DNA of 30,305 nucleotides from JBCCFW01 sp039029535 (GTDB lineage Bacteria > Acidobacteriota > JBCCFW01): positions 1-30,305 of the forward strand of contig JBCCFW010000089.1 of assembly GCA_039029535.1 (NCBI GenBank), read 5' to 3'. A program made the translations under genes and the position numbers. This document shows, in pieces, positions 1-8,181 of this stretch. The stretch's first letter is position 1. Each line of letters opens with the position of its first letter. The notes under the pieces were generated by a model. The model made no database searches and had not been told where the DNA came from. It saw only the letters and a program-made list of their open reading frames with translations.

Positions 1-889
1 ACAGGAAGGCCAAATTGCGTGCACTATTCTGCGGAGACTGAACAATGGTTGCAGCTATTCCACGAAACAGCAGCACCTGGTCCTGAAGGCAGCGCCCGTG
101 TGCGTGCAACAAGGAAGACACATTCTCAACCTGTTTAATCCCAAGGTAGTAAGATGGCAGAGTGGCTGCGCCCGCTGGGGGCCTGAAGCACCCCCAACCC
201 AGTCGTCCAACAGCACCAAGTCCGTCGAATGCCCTTGCAACGCCTACCGCTGCCCCTATGGGTGCAGAATTTCTTGTAACATGTTAAAAAATGAAGATGG
301 TGAGTTCCTGACACTTTGGCGTCGAGATACTACAGGGCATAACGAACCAAATAGTTGTGCACATGACAGGCCCGGGAGTACTGTGGATGTTGGCGAAGAC
401 AAACACCTTCTTGAACAACTTTTATGTTGCAGAGACGCCCGTGGTAAGCTGTGAGCAACGATAGTGCTCAGACCAGTTCTGATGGACGGCGCACCCGTGG
501 TATACTCGCCAGTCGCCTCCCGAGGACGTTTGGCACTTCTGTGCAACATCACGCGAACGTGCATTCTAGCCACAGTGAGCAGGCCGTGCCTGTGTTCAAG
601 GGTGAGTTCAGTTCGGTGCTGACGTCGGCTGATGAACGACCCCCGTCCCAGCGTCGGTGGGAAGGGCCACACGTTGGATGGTGAGCCTGAGGCGGACAAC
701 GGGACCTCTGGAAGGGGCACACCCTTGAGGATGAAACCGGAGATCTCCGAGGAGACCACTACTGCCTCTGCGGAGGATATGGATCAGGGCAGCCGCAGCC
801 TTAACAAGAGTGCCACATGGACACACATGCGTGCACGGGCGGTCCGATAATTTTCTGAACGACTCGCGTGGGGAAGCCCCGGGGGGCTC
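1..889. other. Low-GC region without a convincing gene
   Basis: This stretch is visibly poorer in G+C (about 45-55 % in the lines counted) than the DNA that follows (about 68-70 %). Short open frames exist on both strands, but none has third-position GC bias, a recognisable domain, or a good ribosome-binding site. They also overlap one another, as expected of noncoding DNA. A GATAAT hexamer at 846-851 could be a -10 element for the gene at 890, but no good -35 sits 16-18 bases upstream. The region could be a long regulatory or intergenic segment, or the degraded remains of transferred DNA. Its left edge is cut by the window. Confidence 0.5.
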
Positions 890-3100
890 ATGAGACATTT
901 CGCTCGCTTGGCCGGGCTGCTCTTGCTGGCAGCCGCCGCGGGCCGTCTCGCCGTTGCTGCACCGATGGATGGTCAGGTCGTCATGGACCCTGACAACTTC
1001 GGCCAGATTCGGCGCGTCGGTGGGGGGAACGTGTACCTGGCTGGTCCCGGGGATCCCGAGGCCTTCCTCTACCTGGGCACGCGCCAGCCCGACGACACCC
1101 GCGACGGACCTCAGCACGCGCAGATCGACACGATGATCACGCACGGGGGGAACGCGCTCTACATCCTCTCGATGCGCTGCTGCGGTGGCGACGGCCCGGC
1201 GGATCAGAACCCGGGCATCGGCGGGGTGCTCAGCGCAGGGCTCTCGGACGCGACTCTCGACCAGTGGGACGAGTGGCTCACCCGCATGGACGAGAACGAG
1301 ATCCTCACCTGGTTCTTCCTGTTCGACGACGGCACGCGCCCCTGGGGCAACGCCGGTGACGCCGTCCCGGACGGCGAGCGCGAGTACTTCGAGGCGATCG
1401 TCTCTCGCTTCGCGCATCTCAAGAACGTCATCTGGATCGTCTCGGAGGAAGCCGACCTCACCTTCACGCCCGGTCGGCAGGTCAACCAGGCCGCCGCGAT
1501 CAAGGCCGCCGATCCCCACGGTCATCCCGTCGCCCTCCATCACTTCCAGGGGCGGGGCACCTCCCTCGATTGCAACGGGCTCTTCACCGAGGACACGGCG
1601 GGCATCGACATCCACGCCCTCGGATACTCGGTCACCGCCACCGGCTGTCGCGACCTCCCGCCTCACGAGTTCGTGGTGAAGAACTACTGGGACGGCCAGG
1701 CCAGCGGCTACGGCGTCGTCCTCGCCGAGCTCGTGAGCACCGTGCGCTGGGGGCGCGACCCGGGACGCTACCCGATCGCCGACTTCCGAATGCTGCACTG
1801 GGACGTCGCCATGGGCGGCGGTGCCGGGCACCTCATCCTCTACGAGGGCGGACGTGGCAACCAGCTTCCGCCTGACGACAAGCTGGAAGCGCTGCGTGTC
1901 CAGCAGCTCTTCTTCGAGTCGACCGACTTCGCGACCATGCAGCCGGCCGACGATCTCGCGCGCGAGGAGACGACCTGGGTCCTGGCGAACCCGGGCACGA
2001 GCTACATCGCCTACGCCGAGACGGCGGTCACCTCGATGGGACTGGGTGACCTGACGGCCGGGGTCTACGACTTGCGCTGGCTCGACTGCGTGACCGGTGA
2101 CGAGGTTCTCGAGACCAACGTGAACCTGCCCGATGGTGACGCGAGCTTCCCGGTGCCGGCTGCGCTCGGCACGCAGCTCGCGTTCTGGCTGGGGCCAGCC
2201 GCCGACCTCGACGCCGACGGCGTGGCCAACGTCATCGACAACTGCCCCGAGATCGCCAACGACGATCAAGCCGACGCCGACGGCGACGGTGGGGGCGACG
2301 TCTGCGACCCCTGCGTGCTCGATCCCCTCGACGACGCCGAGGGTGACGGCTGGTGTGCCGACGTCGACAACTGTCCCGAGGCGAGCAATCCCGTGCAGAG
2401 CGACTGGGACATGGACGGGGCAGGCGACGCCTGTGACCCCTGTCGCTACGACCCGCTCGACGATGGAGATGGTGACGGCTTCTGCGCGAGCTTCGACAAC
2501 TGCCCCGAGATGCCCAACCCGTTGCAGGTCGACCTCGACGGTGACGCGGCGGGCGATGAGTGCGACCCGTGTCCGCTCGACGCTCTCGACGATGGTGACG
2601 GCGATGGGCTCTGTGCGGACGTCGACAACTGTCCCGAGATCGACAACGCCGCCCAGGAGGATCTCGACGACGACGCCATCGGTGATGCCTGCGACCTCGA
2701 CCTCGACGGTGACGGTCACCTCAACGACGTCGACTGCGCTCCCCGCGAGCCCGGTGACGGGCAGGCCGCGTCACCGGCCGAGCTGCTGCGAGTGGCGCGG
2801 TCCGACGACGACCTCATGCTCGACTGGCGTCCGCCGCTGACCGGCTTCTCGGACCCGGCGGCCGTTCACGTCGTCTTGCACGGAGACCTCGGCCTGTTGC
2901 GCTCGACACGGGGCTTCGACGACTCCTGCCTGACCCGCAGCGGCCACGGTGCCGTGCACGTCGCCCTCGGCGGAGCGACGGGAGCGACTGACGACTACTT
3001 CCTGGTGCTCGCGGAGAACGACTGCGGGCTCGGTTCCTTGCTCCCGGTCGTTCCCGGCCGCGAGACGATCCCCCTCGAGAGCCTGCCGCCATGTCCCTGA
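890..3100 (+). CDS. Exported apiosidase-like (DUF4038-type) TIM-barrel protein with TSP3 repeats and Fn3-like tail
   Basis: The protein has 736 aa. Residues 1-24 form a Sec signal peptide ending LAVAA. Residues about 30-330 resemble the DUF4038/apiosidase-like glycoside hydrolase fold. Two acidic sites stand where retaining TIM-barrel glycosidases keep their acid/base and nucleophile: IWIVSEE (E186/E187) after a beta strand, and VLAELVS (E280). Residues about 335-435 (LANPGTSYIAYAE, then YDLRWLDCVTGDE) resemble the collagen-binding-2 beta domain that usually follows DUF4038. Residues about 439-623 hold TSP3 calcium-binding repeats (DxDxDG...DNCPE). Residues about 630-730 are an Fn3-like module with YFLVLAENDCGLG. 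It is therefore probably a secreted carbohydrate-active or polysaccharide-binding protein; the substrate is unknown. The ATG at 890 directly precedes the signal peptide, and its ribosome-binding site is only a weak G-run. Its last 10 nt overlap a paralogous gene, so the two are probably co-translated. Confidence 0.8.
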   Translation: MRHFARLAGLLLLAAAAGRLAVAAPMDGQVVMDPDNFGQIRRVGGGNVYLAGPGDPEAFLYLGTRQPDDTRDGPQHAQIDTMITHGGNALYILSMRCCGGDGPADQNPGIGGVLSAGLSDATLDQWDEWLTRMDENEILTWFFLFDDGTRPWGNAGDAVPDGEREYFEAIVSRFAHLKNVIWIVSEEADLTFTPGRQVNQAAAIKAADPHGHPVALHHFQGRGTSLDCNGLFTEDTAGIDIHALGYSVTATGCRDLPPHEFVVKNYWDGQASGYGVVLAELVSTVRWGRDPGRYPIADFRMLHWDVAMGGGAGHLILYEGGRGNQLPPDDKLEALRVQQLFFESTDFATMQPADDLAREETTWVLANPGTSYIAYAETAVTSMGLGDLTAGVYDLRWLDCVTGDEVLETNVNLPDGDASFPVPAALGTQLAFWLGPAADLDADGVANVIDNCPEIANDDQADADGDGGGDVCDPCVLDPLDDAEGDGWCADVDNCPEASNPVQSDWDMDGAGDACDPCRYDPLDDGDGDGFCASFDNCPEMPNPLQVDLDGDAAGDECDPCPLDALDDGDGDGLCADVDNCPEIDNAAQEDLDDDAIGDACDLDLDGDGHLNDVDCAPREPGDGQAASPAELLRVARSDDDLMLDWRPPLTGFSDPAAVHVVLHGDLGLLRSTRGFDDSCLTRSGHGAVHVALGGATGATDDYFLVLAENDCGLGSLLPVVPGRETIPLESLPPCP

Positions 3101-5460
3101 GAGCTGCCTGCGTTCGCGTTCTTCCCCTGTTGGTGTTGTTCGCCGTCGGCGCTTCGGCTCAGCCCATGCCGGGTCAGCTCGTCATCGACCCCGACAACCC
3201 CATGCAGATGGTGTGGCTGGGAGAGGGCCCGGCCTTCATCGCGGGACCCGGTGATCCGGAGGGCTTCCTCTACCGCGGGATGCGCCTGCCCGACGACACC
3301 CGTGACGGCGACCAGCTCGACATCCTCAACTCCATGATCACCCATGGTGGCAACGGGCTCTATCTCATCGCGAACCGCGTCGGCGCCGACGGGGCGGCCG
3401 ATCACAACCCGGGGATCGACGGGCGTCTGAGCAACGGCTTGTCGGACACCCTGCTGGACGGTTGGGACGAGTGGTTCACGTTGATGGAGGAGAACAAGAT
3501 CGTCGTTCACTTCATCTTCTACGACAGCGGCACGCGGCCCTGGGGCAGCGCCGGTGACGACGTGCCGCCGGAAGAAGCGGAGTTCTTCGCGGCGATGGTC
3601 AATCGCTTCGAGCACCTGCGGAACATCATGTGGGTGTTGATCGAGGAGCCGGAGATCCGCGGCTGGTCGGGCCCCCGTCTTCGCAACCTCGCGCAGATCG
3701 TGGCCGACGCGGACGACCACGATCACGTGGTCGGCATCCATCACTTCCAGGGCCGCGGCTCGGCCCCCGGCTGCGACGGGCTCATCGCGCCGACCGACGA
3801 GGATGACCCCATCGACATGTTCACCCTCGGGGTCTACACGGGCACGGGCTGCTACCAGTACCCGCACGACTTCGTGGTGCACAACTACGAGATCGGTCGC
3901 GACCGGGGCTATGCGGTCATGATGACCGAGCTCTGGAGTCACTTCACCGAGCCGGACGGCACCTTCCTCCGCGATCACGCGGGCTTGCCGCTGGACGTCC
4001 AGATCGACGTCAACTGGGGCATGGCGGTCGGCGGCTCGGCTGGTTTCCTCTCGCTCTACGACGGCGGCGGCAGCGATCGCACCGAGCCGCCGCTCATGCC
4101 CGACGAAGTCCTCGCGAGCTACCGCGTCCAGCAGGAGTTCTTCGAGTCGACCGACTTCAACACCATGCACCCCATGGACGAGCTCGGCCTCGACGGCACG
4201 ACCTACGTCATGGCCAACCCGGGCACGAGCTACATCGCCTACACGCGCGACTTCTCCGCCGGGCCGACCATGGGCCTGGCCGATCTTCCCGGCGACCTCT
4301 TCGACCTGCGCTGGTACGACTGCACCACCGGTGACGAGGAGTGGGAGCGCAACCGCCTCTTGACGGCAGGTGATCAGTACTTCGACCCGCCGGCCGGGCT
4401 CGGGCCGCCGCTGGCGCTGTGGGTGACGCCCTCCGCCGATCGCGACGGTGACCTCGTCGCCGACGTGGACGACAACTGCCAGGGCGTGCCGAACACCGAT
4501 CAGCTCGACTCCGATGCCGACGGGGCGGGTGATCTCTGCGACGACTGTCCCAACGATCCCCTCGACGACATCGAGGACGACGGCTGGTGCGCCGACGTCG
4601 ACAACTGCCCCGAGAGTTACAACCGTTACCAGGAAGACTGGGACGGCGACGGACCGGGCGATGCCTGCGATCCCTGCCCTCACGACGCTCTCGACGACGC
4701 GGACGCCGACGGTCTCTGCGCCAACTTCGACAACTGTCCCGATCTCGGCAACCCGCTGCAGGTCGACCTCGATGCCGACGGCACGGGCGATGCCTGTGAT
4801 CCCTGTCCGCTCGACGCCCTCGACGACGCGGACGCCGACGGCTTCTGCGCCGACGTCGACAACTGTCCCGAGCTGAACAACGCGGCGCAGGAAGACGGCG
4901 ACGGCGACGACGTGGGTGACGCCTGCGACGCCTGTCCGCTCGATGCGCTCAACGACGCGGACGCCGACGGTCTCTGCGCCGAGGTCGACAACTGCCCCGA
5001 GACCGACAACGCCGACCAGGCCGATCTCGACGTCGACGGTGAGGGTGATGCCTGTGATCCCGACATCGACGGCGACGGTCATCTCAACTCCCTGGACTGT
5101 GCGCCGAGCGAGCCCGGTGACCCCGTGCCCGCTGGCCGGGTCGAGGACCTGCGCGTGGCCTGGCAGGCCGGCAGCTCGGCCCTGTCCTGGCAGCCGCCGA
5201 TGACGGGCTTCTCCGATGCGGAAGCGGTGCACCGCGTCGTGCAGGGAGAGCTGGCGACACTGCGCTCGGAGGGCGGCTTCGACTCGGCCTGTCTCCTGAC
5301 GGCGAACAACGCACCGTCGTGGAGCGACGCGGACGCGGGTGCCACCGTCGGCCGGTACTACCTCGTGCTGGCGGACAACGACTGCGGGCTCGGTCCGCTG
5401 CTCACTCCGTCGCCGGTGCGCGAGACGCTGAATCCCGGAGCACTGCCGGCCTGTCCGTAG
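3091..5460 (+). CDS. Second exported apiosidase-like TIM-barrel protein with TSP3 repeats, paralog of the preceding gene
   Basis: This 789-aa protein has the same architecture as its upstream neighbour. A signal peptide (residues 1-23, ending VGASA) precedes a DUF4038/apiosidase-like barrel with IMWVLIEEPE (E185/E186) and VMMTELWS (E280), so the candidate catalytic residues are at nearly the same positions. A collagen-binding-2-like domain (MANPGTSYIAYT, FDLRWYDCTTGDE) runs to about 445, TSP3 repeats cover about 450-670 (one more repeat than the first copy), and an Fn3-like tail ends with YYLVLADNDCGLG. The ATG at 3091 lies inside the last codons of the first gene in another frame, so translational coupling is likely. 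The two copies differ in many barrel residues, which points to an old duplication and perhaps different substrates. The glycosidase assignment is from fold-level resemblance and is moderately sure; the TSP3 repeats are certain. Confidence 0.8.
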   Translation: MSLRAACVRVLPLLVLFAVGASAQPMPGQLVIDPDNPMQMVWLGEGPAFIAGPGDPEGFLYRGMRLPDDTRDGDQLDILNSMITHGGNGLYLIANRVGADGAADHNPGIDGRLSNGLSDTLLDGWDEWFTLMEENKIVVHFIFYDSGTRPWGSAGDDVPPEEAEFFAAMVNRFEHLRNIMWVLIEEPEIRGWSGPRLRNLAQIVADADDHDHVVGIHHFQGRGSAPGCDGLIAPTDEDDPIDMFTLGVYTGTGCYQYPHDFVVHNYEIGRDRGYAVMMTELWSHFTEPDGTFLRDHAGLPLDVQIDVNWGMAVGGSAGFLSLYDGGGSDRTEPPLMPDEVLASYRVQQEFFESTDFNTMHPMDELGLDGTTYVMANPGTSYIAYTRDFSAGPTMGLADLPGDLFDLRWYDCTTGDEEWERNRLLTAGDQYFDPPAGLGPPLALWVTPSADRDGDLVADVDDNCQGVPNTDQLDSDADGAGDLCDDCPNDPLDDIEDDGWCADVDNCPESYNRYQEDWDGDGPGDACDPCPHDALDDADADGLCANFDNCPDLGNPLQVDLDADGTGDACDPCPLDALDDADADGFCADVDNCPELNNAAQEDGDGDDVGDACDACPLDALNDADADGLCAEVDNCPETDNADQADLDVDGEGDACDPDIDGDGHLNSLDCAPSEPGDPVPAGRVEDLRVAWQAGSSALSWQPPMTGFSDAEAVHRVVQGELATLRSEGGFDSACLLTANNAPSWSDADAGATVGRYYLVLADNDCGLGPLLTPSPVRETLNPGALPACP

Positions 5461-5473
5461 GAGCTGCTTCTCG

Positions 5474-6208
5474 TCAGTTCGCCAGCGGCCACGGACACTC
5501 GACGCGCTCGGCCTCGCAGGTCGGGCCGCTGCCGAACAGCATCCCGGCGCGCTCGGGACAGTGCGGGTCGAGGAAGAGCTCGAAGGTCGACACCGTGCCG
5601 CGGGTCTCGCCGTGGCGGCAGGGGGGATGACCGGTCACCGGCCAGGCCTCGTGCGAGCGGAGCAGGTCGGCCGTCGCCGTGGCGACTTCATCGAGACCGG
5701 CGAGGCCTTCCATGCCGGCGCGGGGTAGCTCGTCCTCGGCGAGGGACAGGGGCGCCTCGTGGAGGAAGTGGAGGACGAACGAGCCCTCGGCCCAGTGCCG
5801 CATGCGCAGTCCCGAGTCGACGTGAGAGATCGCCAGGGCACCGTTGGTATCGGCCACGAGGAGATGGAAGGGGCCGTGGTCGTGCGAGCGCACGACGTCG
5901 AGCACTGCCGTTCGATCGACCGATCCGAGACCGGCACCGAGCAAGTCGGTGACGAGAAGCCCCCGGCTGCGCGCGTTCGGCGAGGGCGACGGGCCCGGGG
6001 CGTTGGTGAGCGCCACCACTCGATGGCCGTCGGTACCCAGGTTGGATCCACCTCGGTGATCGAGTGAGGTGAGGACCGTGCGACCGTCGAGCTCAGTGAG
6101 GGCCGGCGGGAGAAAGGGGCGGTCGAGAGCTTCGTCGCGGTTACCGGCGACGAAAACCGTGCCGGGTCCGAAGCGGCCGATGGCGATGACGTAAGTGCAC
6201 CGTCCAAT
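5474..6208 (-). CDS. TANGO2/NRDE-family protein, unusual start
   Basis: The reading frame encodes about 244 aa matching the NRDE (TANGO2, PF05742) family. It contains CTYVIAIGRFGPGTVFVAG followed directly by NRDEALDRP, which is the family's N-terminal Cys plus Asn-Arg-Asp-Glu signature, and then RGGSNLGTDGHRVVALTNA. The usual family length is 240-280 aa, so the frame is complete. No ATG, GTG or TTG lies in frame near the conserved Cys (codon at about 6197-6199); the only candidate there is ATT at 6206-6208. The first in-frame GTG is at 6019, which would delete the NRDE motif. Either a rare start codon is used, or two bases have been lost just before the conserved Cys. It starts about 20 nt after the stop of the radical SAM gene, so the two probably form an operon. 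Members are linked to heme or lipid handling in eukaryotes; the bacterial role is unclear. Confidence 0.75.
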   Translation of the reverse strand: MGRCTYVIAIGRFGPGTVFVAGNRDEALDRPFLPPALTELDGRTVLTSLDHRGGSNLGTDGHRVVALTNAPGPSPSPNARSRGLLVTDLLGAGLGSVDRTAVLDVVRSHDHGPFHLLVADTNGALAISHVDSGLRMRHWAEGSFVLHFLHEAPLSLAEDELPRAGMEGLAGLDEVATATADLLRSHEAWPVTGHPPCRHGETRGTVSTFELFLDPHCPERAGMLFGSGPTCEAERVECPWPLAN

Positions 6209-6228
6209 GATGCCAGAGCGACCCGAGC

Positions 6229-7524
6229 TCAGCCCGTCGAGGCCTTCTCGATCTGGACCGGGATCGTCTCGGGTCGTCGGATCGGGTCGCCCTTCGGTCC
6301 CATGGTGAAGACCTCGTCCCAGGACAGCTCGCTCGCCGCGAGCCAGGAGACGTCGCGCTTGGTCACGTAGAGCTTGGGGCAGCCGTGACAGAAGGAGTCC
6401 TCGGACTCGTCGAGCTGTCGCGAGGCGCGTTCGGGGTCGTTGACCATCGCGCGCATGGTCTCGTAGGCAGGCGAGTTCCAGATCTCCTCGAGAGGGGTCT
6501 CGAACACGTTGCCGACGACTCTCATGTCGCGGGACGGCGCGTACTGATCACCAGCGCGGTACCAGCAGCAGGGGATGACGTCGCCGTTGAACTTGATCAG
6601 CGTGTTGAAGTGCGGCCAGGAGCAAAGAGGCGTTCGGGCGGCCGGTCTCGGACCCACGACCTCGACACGGTCCGGTCCGTGGTCCACGTAGTTGCTGTAC
6701 GTGCCCCAGAAGGTGGAGAAGCGGTCCACGCCGATCCGCTCGCAGAATGCCTCTGCCTTTTCGAGGTCGCCCAGGTTGTGCTGGAACTTGATGTACTGGA
6801 CCTCGATGGTCGGCAGGCTGAGGCCCAGCTCCCGCTTGGCGGCGCAGAGCCGCTCGAGGTTGTCGACCACCCACTCGACCCTGGCGCCGACCCGGGTGAG
6901 CTCGTAGGTCTCCTGCGTCATCCCGTCGAAGGCGATGGTCAGCTCGGTCACGCCGCAGCTCACGAGCCGGCGGATGCGCTCGTCGCTCAGTCGGAAGCTG
7001 AAGTTGGTGCTCAGGTGGACGCCGAGACCGGCGTCGCGGGCGATTCCGCACAGCTCCTCGACTTGGGGATGCGCGAGGGGATCGCCCAGGTAGTAGAGGG
7101 AGACCAGGCTGCTCTTGCCACGGAGCTGCTCCATCAGCTCGGCGAAGCGCGTGACGTCCATTCGCTGACGACCCGAGAGCTCCTGCTCCTGGAGCACGGG
7201 GTCGTCGCCGGGCGCGGCGTGAACGCAGGAGGGGCAGCGCAGGTTGCAAGCCGGTGAGATGTCGACCTTGACGATCACCGGGAAGGCGCTGGCGGTCTCG
7301 CTCTTCGTGAGGAACTGCCCGATGGACCGAACCTGATTCAGGAGCTTGCGGGGCGTCATCCCGACTCGGAACCAGTCGAGTCGTCGCAGCACGAGCTCGA
7401 TCAGCGAGCCTCCCTCGGACTTGAACCTCTTCACCAGGCCATCCTCGTGGTCACTGGCCGGACTGAGGAGCTCTTGGGGCCGTGACAGGAGTGACCCTAA
7501 CAACGCGGCCTTCGGTCCGTTCAC
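6229..7524 (-). CDS. Radical SAM protein with SPASM domain
   Basis: This 431-aa protein carries the radical SAM cluster motif CNLRCPSC (C93, C97, C100; CxxxCxxC) after a beta strand (VIVKVDISPA). It has a C-terminal SPASM-type auxiliary-cluster region: C301 (CSWPHFNTLI), C319/C320 (DVIPCCWYR), the typical GNVFETPLEEIWNSP segment, and C379/C382 (CHGC). SPASM proteins modify peptides or act as dehydrogenases or other maturases; no precursor peptide is apparent beside this gene, so the substrate is unknown. The start is a GTG at 7524 preceded by GGAAAA. A later ATG (residue 56) would still leave all motifs intact. The start codon lies inside an inverted repeat that may be an operator. The downstream neighbour is the NRDE-family gene. 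Confidence 0.85.
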   Translation of the reverse strand: MNGPKAALLGSLLSRPQELLSPASDHEDGLVKRFKSEGGSLIELVLRRLDWFRVGMTPRKLLNQVRSIGQFLTKSETASAFPVIVKVDISPACNLRCPSCVHAAPGDDPVLQEQELSGRQRMDVTRFAELMEQLRGKSSLVSLYYLGDPLAHPQVEELCGIARDAGLGVHLSTNFSFRLSDERIRRLVSCGVTELTIAFDGMTQETYELTRVGARVEWVVDNLERLCAAKRELGLSLPTIEVQYIKFQHNLGDLEKAEAFCERIGVDRFSTFWGTYSNYVDHGPDRVEVVGPRPAARTPLCSWPHFNTLIKFNGDVIPCCWYRAGDQYAPSRDMRVVGNVFETPLEEIWNSPAYETMRAMVNDPERASRQLDESEDSFCHGCPKLYVTKRDVSWLAASELSWDEVFTMGPKGDPIRRPETIPVQIEKASTG

Positions 7525-7551
7525 TTTTCCGGACCAAGAACCAAAAAGTGA
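7521..7551. promoter_or_regulatory. 8-bp inverted repeat in a divergent intergenic region
   Basis: TCACTTTT (7521-7528) and AAAAGTGA (7544-7551) form a perfect inverted repeat with a 15-nt spacer. It lies between the radical SAM gene (minus) and the lipoprotein gene (plus) and covers the radical SAM GTG start. The geometry suits a dimeric regulator, or an RNA hairpin that hides the start codon. A TAGGAT at 7580-7585 could be a -10 element for the lipoprotein gene, but no matching -35 is evident. Confidence 0.4.
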
Positions 7552-7614
7552 AATGTGGCGGAGGGGCCGGGCAACAAACTAGGATCTCGGCTCAGTTCTC
7601 TCGGAGAGCCCCCG

Positions 7615-8160
7615 ATGTTCGACAATCGCCGTGCCCACGTCGTCCTCGCCGCCCTCGCGCTGACCCTCGCCGCTTGCGGTGGCGGAGGCTCTCCGAAGAC
7701 CGACGCCCCGTCGGGCGAGGGCGCCACGCCCGCGACCGCTCCGGCTCCGACGACCCAGACCAGCCGTCGTCCGGCGAACGCCCCGACGCCCGTGCCCGGT
7801 CTCAAGCCGAGTCAGGCCAAGGGCGTCACCCAGGTCGAGGTGAGTCTCTCCAAGGCGGTGACCCTCGGCGGCATCCAGCTCGACCTCGGCTATGCGAGCG
7901 ACCGCTTCGTGGCCGGTGAGCCGGTCCTGTCCGACTCGCTCAACGGCTACCTCTCGGCCGCCAACCCGAACGAGCCCGGGCTCCTCCAGTGGAGCTGTGC
8001 GGGCATGGGTCAGTCAGCCGTCCAGACCCTCGCCACGATCCCCATCCATTACCGCGACGCGGCGCCGACGCTGTCCGACATCAAGGTCCTCAAGGCCGAC
8101 TTGGTCGACCCCAGTGCTCGAGCGATCGAGGGGGTCGAGGTCGAGCTGCGGCTGAAGTAG
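7615..8160 (+). CDS. Small lipoprotein with a cohesin-like beta domain
   Basis: The product is 181 aa. Residues 1-20 are a lipoprotein signal with lipobox LAAC (Cys21), followed by a flexible Gly/Pro/Ala/Thr linker to about residue 65. The remaining roughly 110 residues form a beta-rich domain: alternating strands such as TQVEVSLSKAVTLGGIQLDL and IPIHYRDA are reminiscent of the cohesin/carbohydrate-binding fold found in exported bacterial proteins. The ATG at 7615 was chosen because GGAGA lies about 7 nt upstream and it places the signal peptide at the N-terminus; an in-frame upstream extension to 7555 adds a hydrophilic stretch before the signal and is unlikely. The protein should be anchored in the outer or inner membrane. 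The cohesin-like assignment is tentative and the function is unknown. Confidence 0.7.
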   Translation: MFDNRRAHVVLAALALTLAACGGGGSPKTDAPSGEGATPATAPAPTTQTSRRPANAPTPVPGLKPSQAKGVTQVEVSLSKAVTLGGIQLDLGYASDRFVAGEPVLSDSLNGYLSAANPNEPGLLQWSCAGMGQSAVQTLATIPIHYRDAAPTLSDIKVLKADLVDPSARAIEGVEVELRLK

Positions 8161-8181
8161 GCTGGGCGTGCCGCTTCGGGC

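Noticed and set aside
98..850. Several short open frames on both strands of the low-GC block
   Set aside because: They overlap each other, lack codon bias, ribosome-binding sites and recognisable domains.
608..2719. 703-aa open frame on the minus strand
   Set aside because: It is antisense to the first TIM-barrel/TSP3 gene. Asp-rich GAC/GAT codons make the opposite strand open, and the product is low-complexity Val/Gly-rich with no signature.
2995..5232. 745-aa open frame on the minus strand
   Set aside because: It is the antisense shadow of the second TSP3 gene, with repetitive VGVRVV-type sequence mirroring the calcium repeats.
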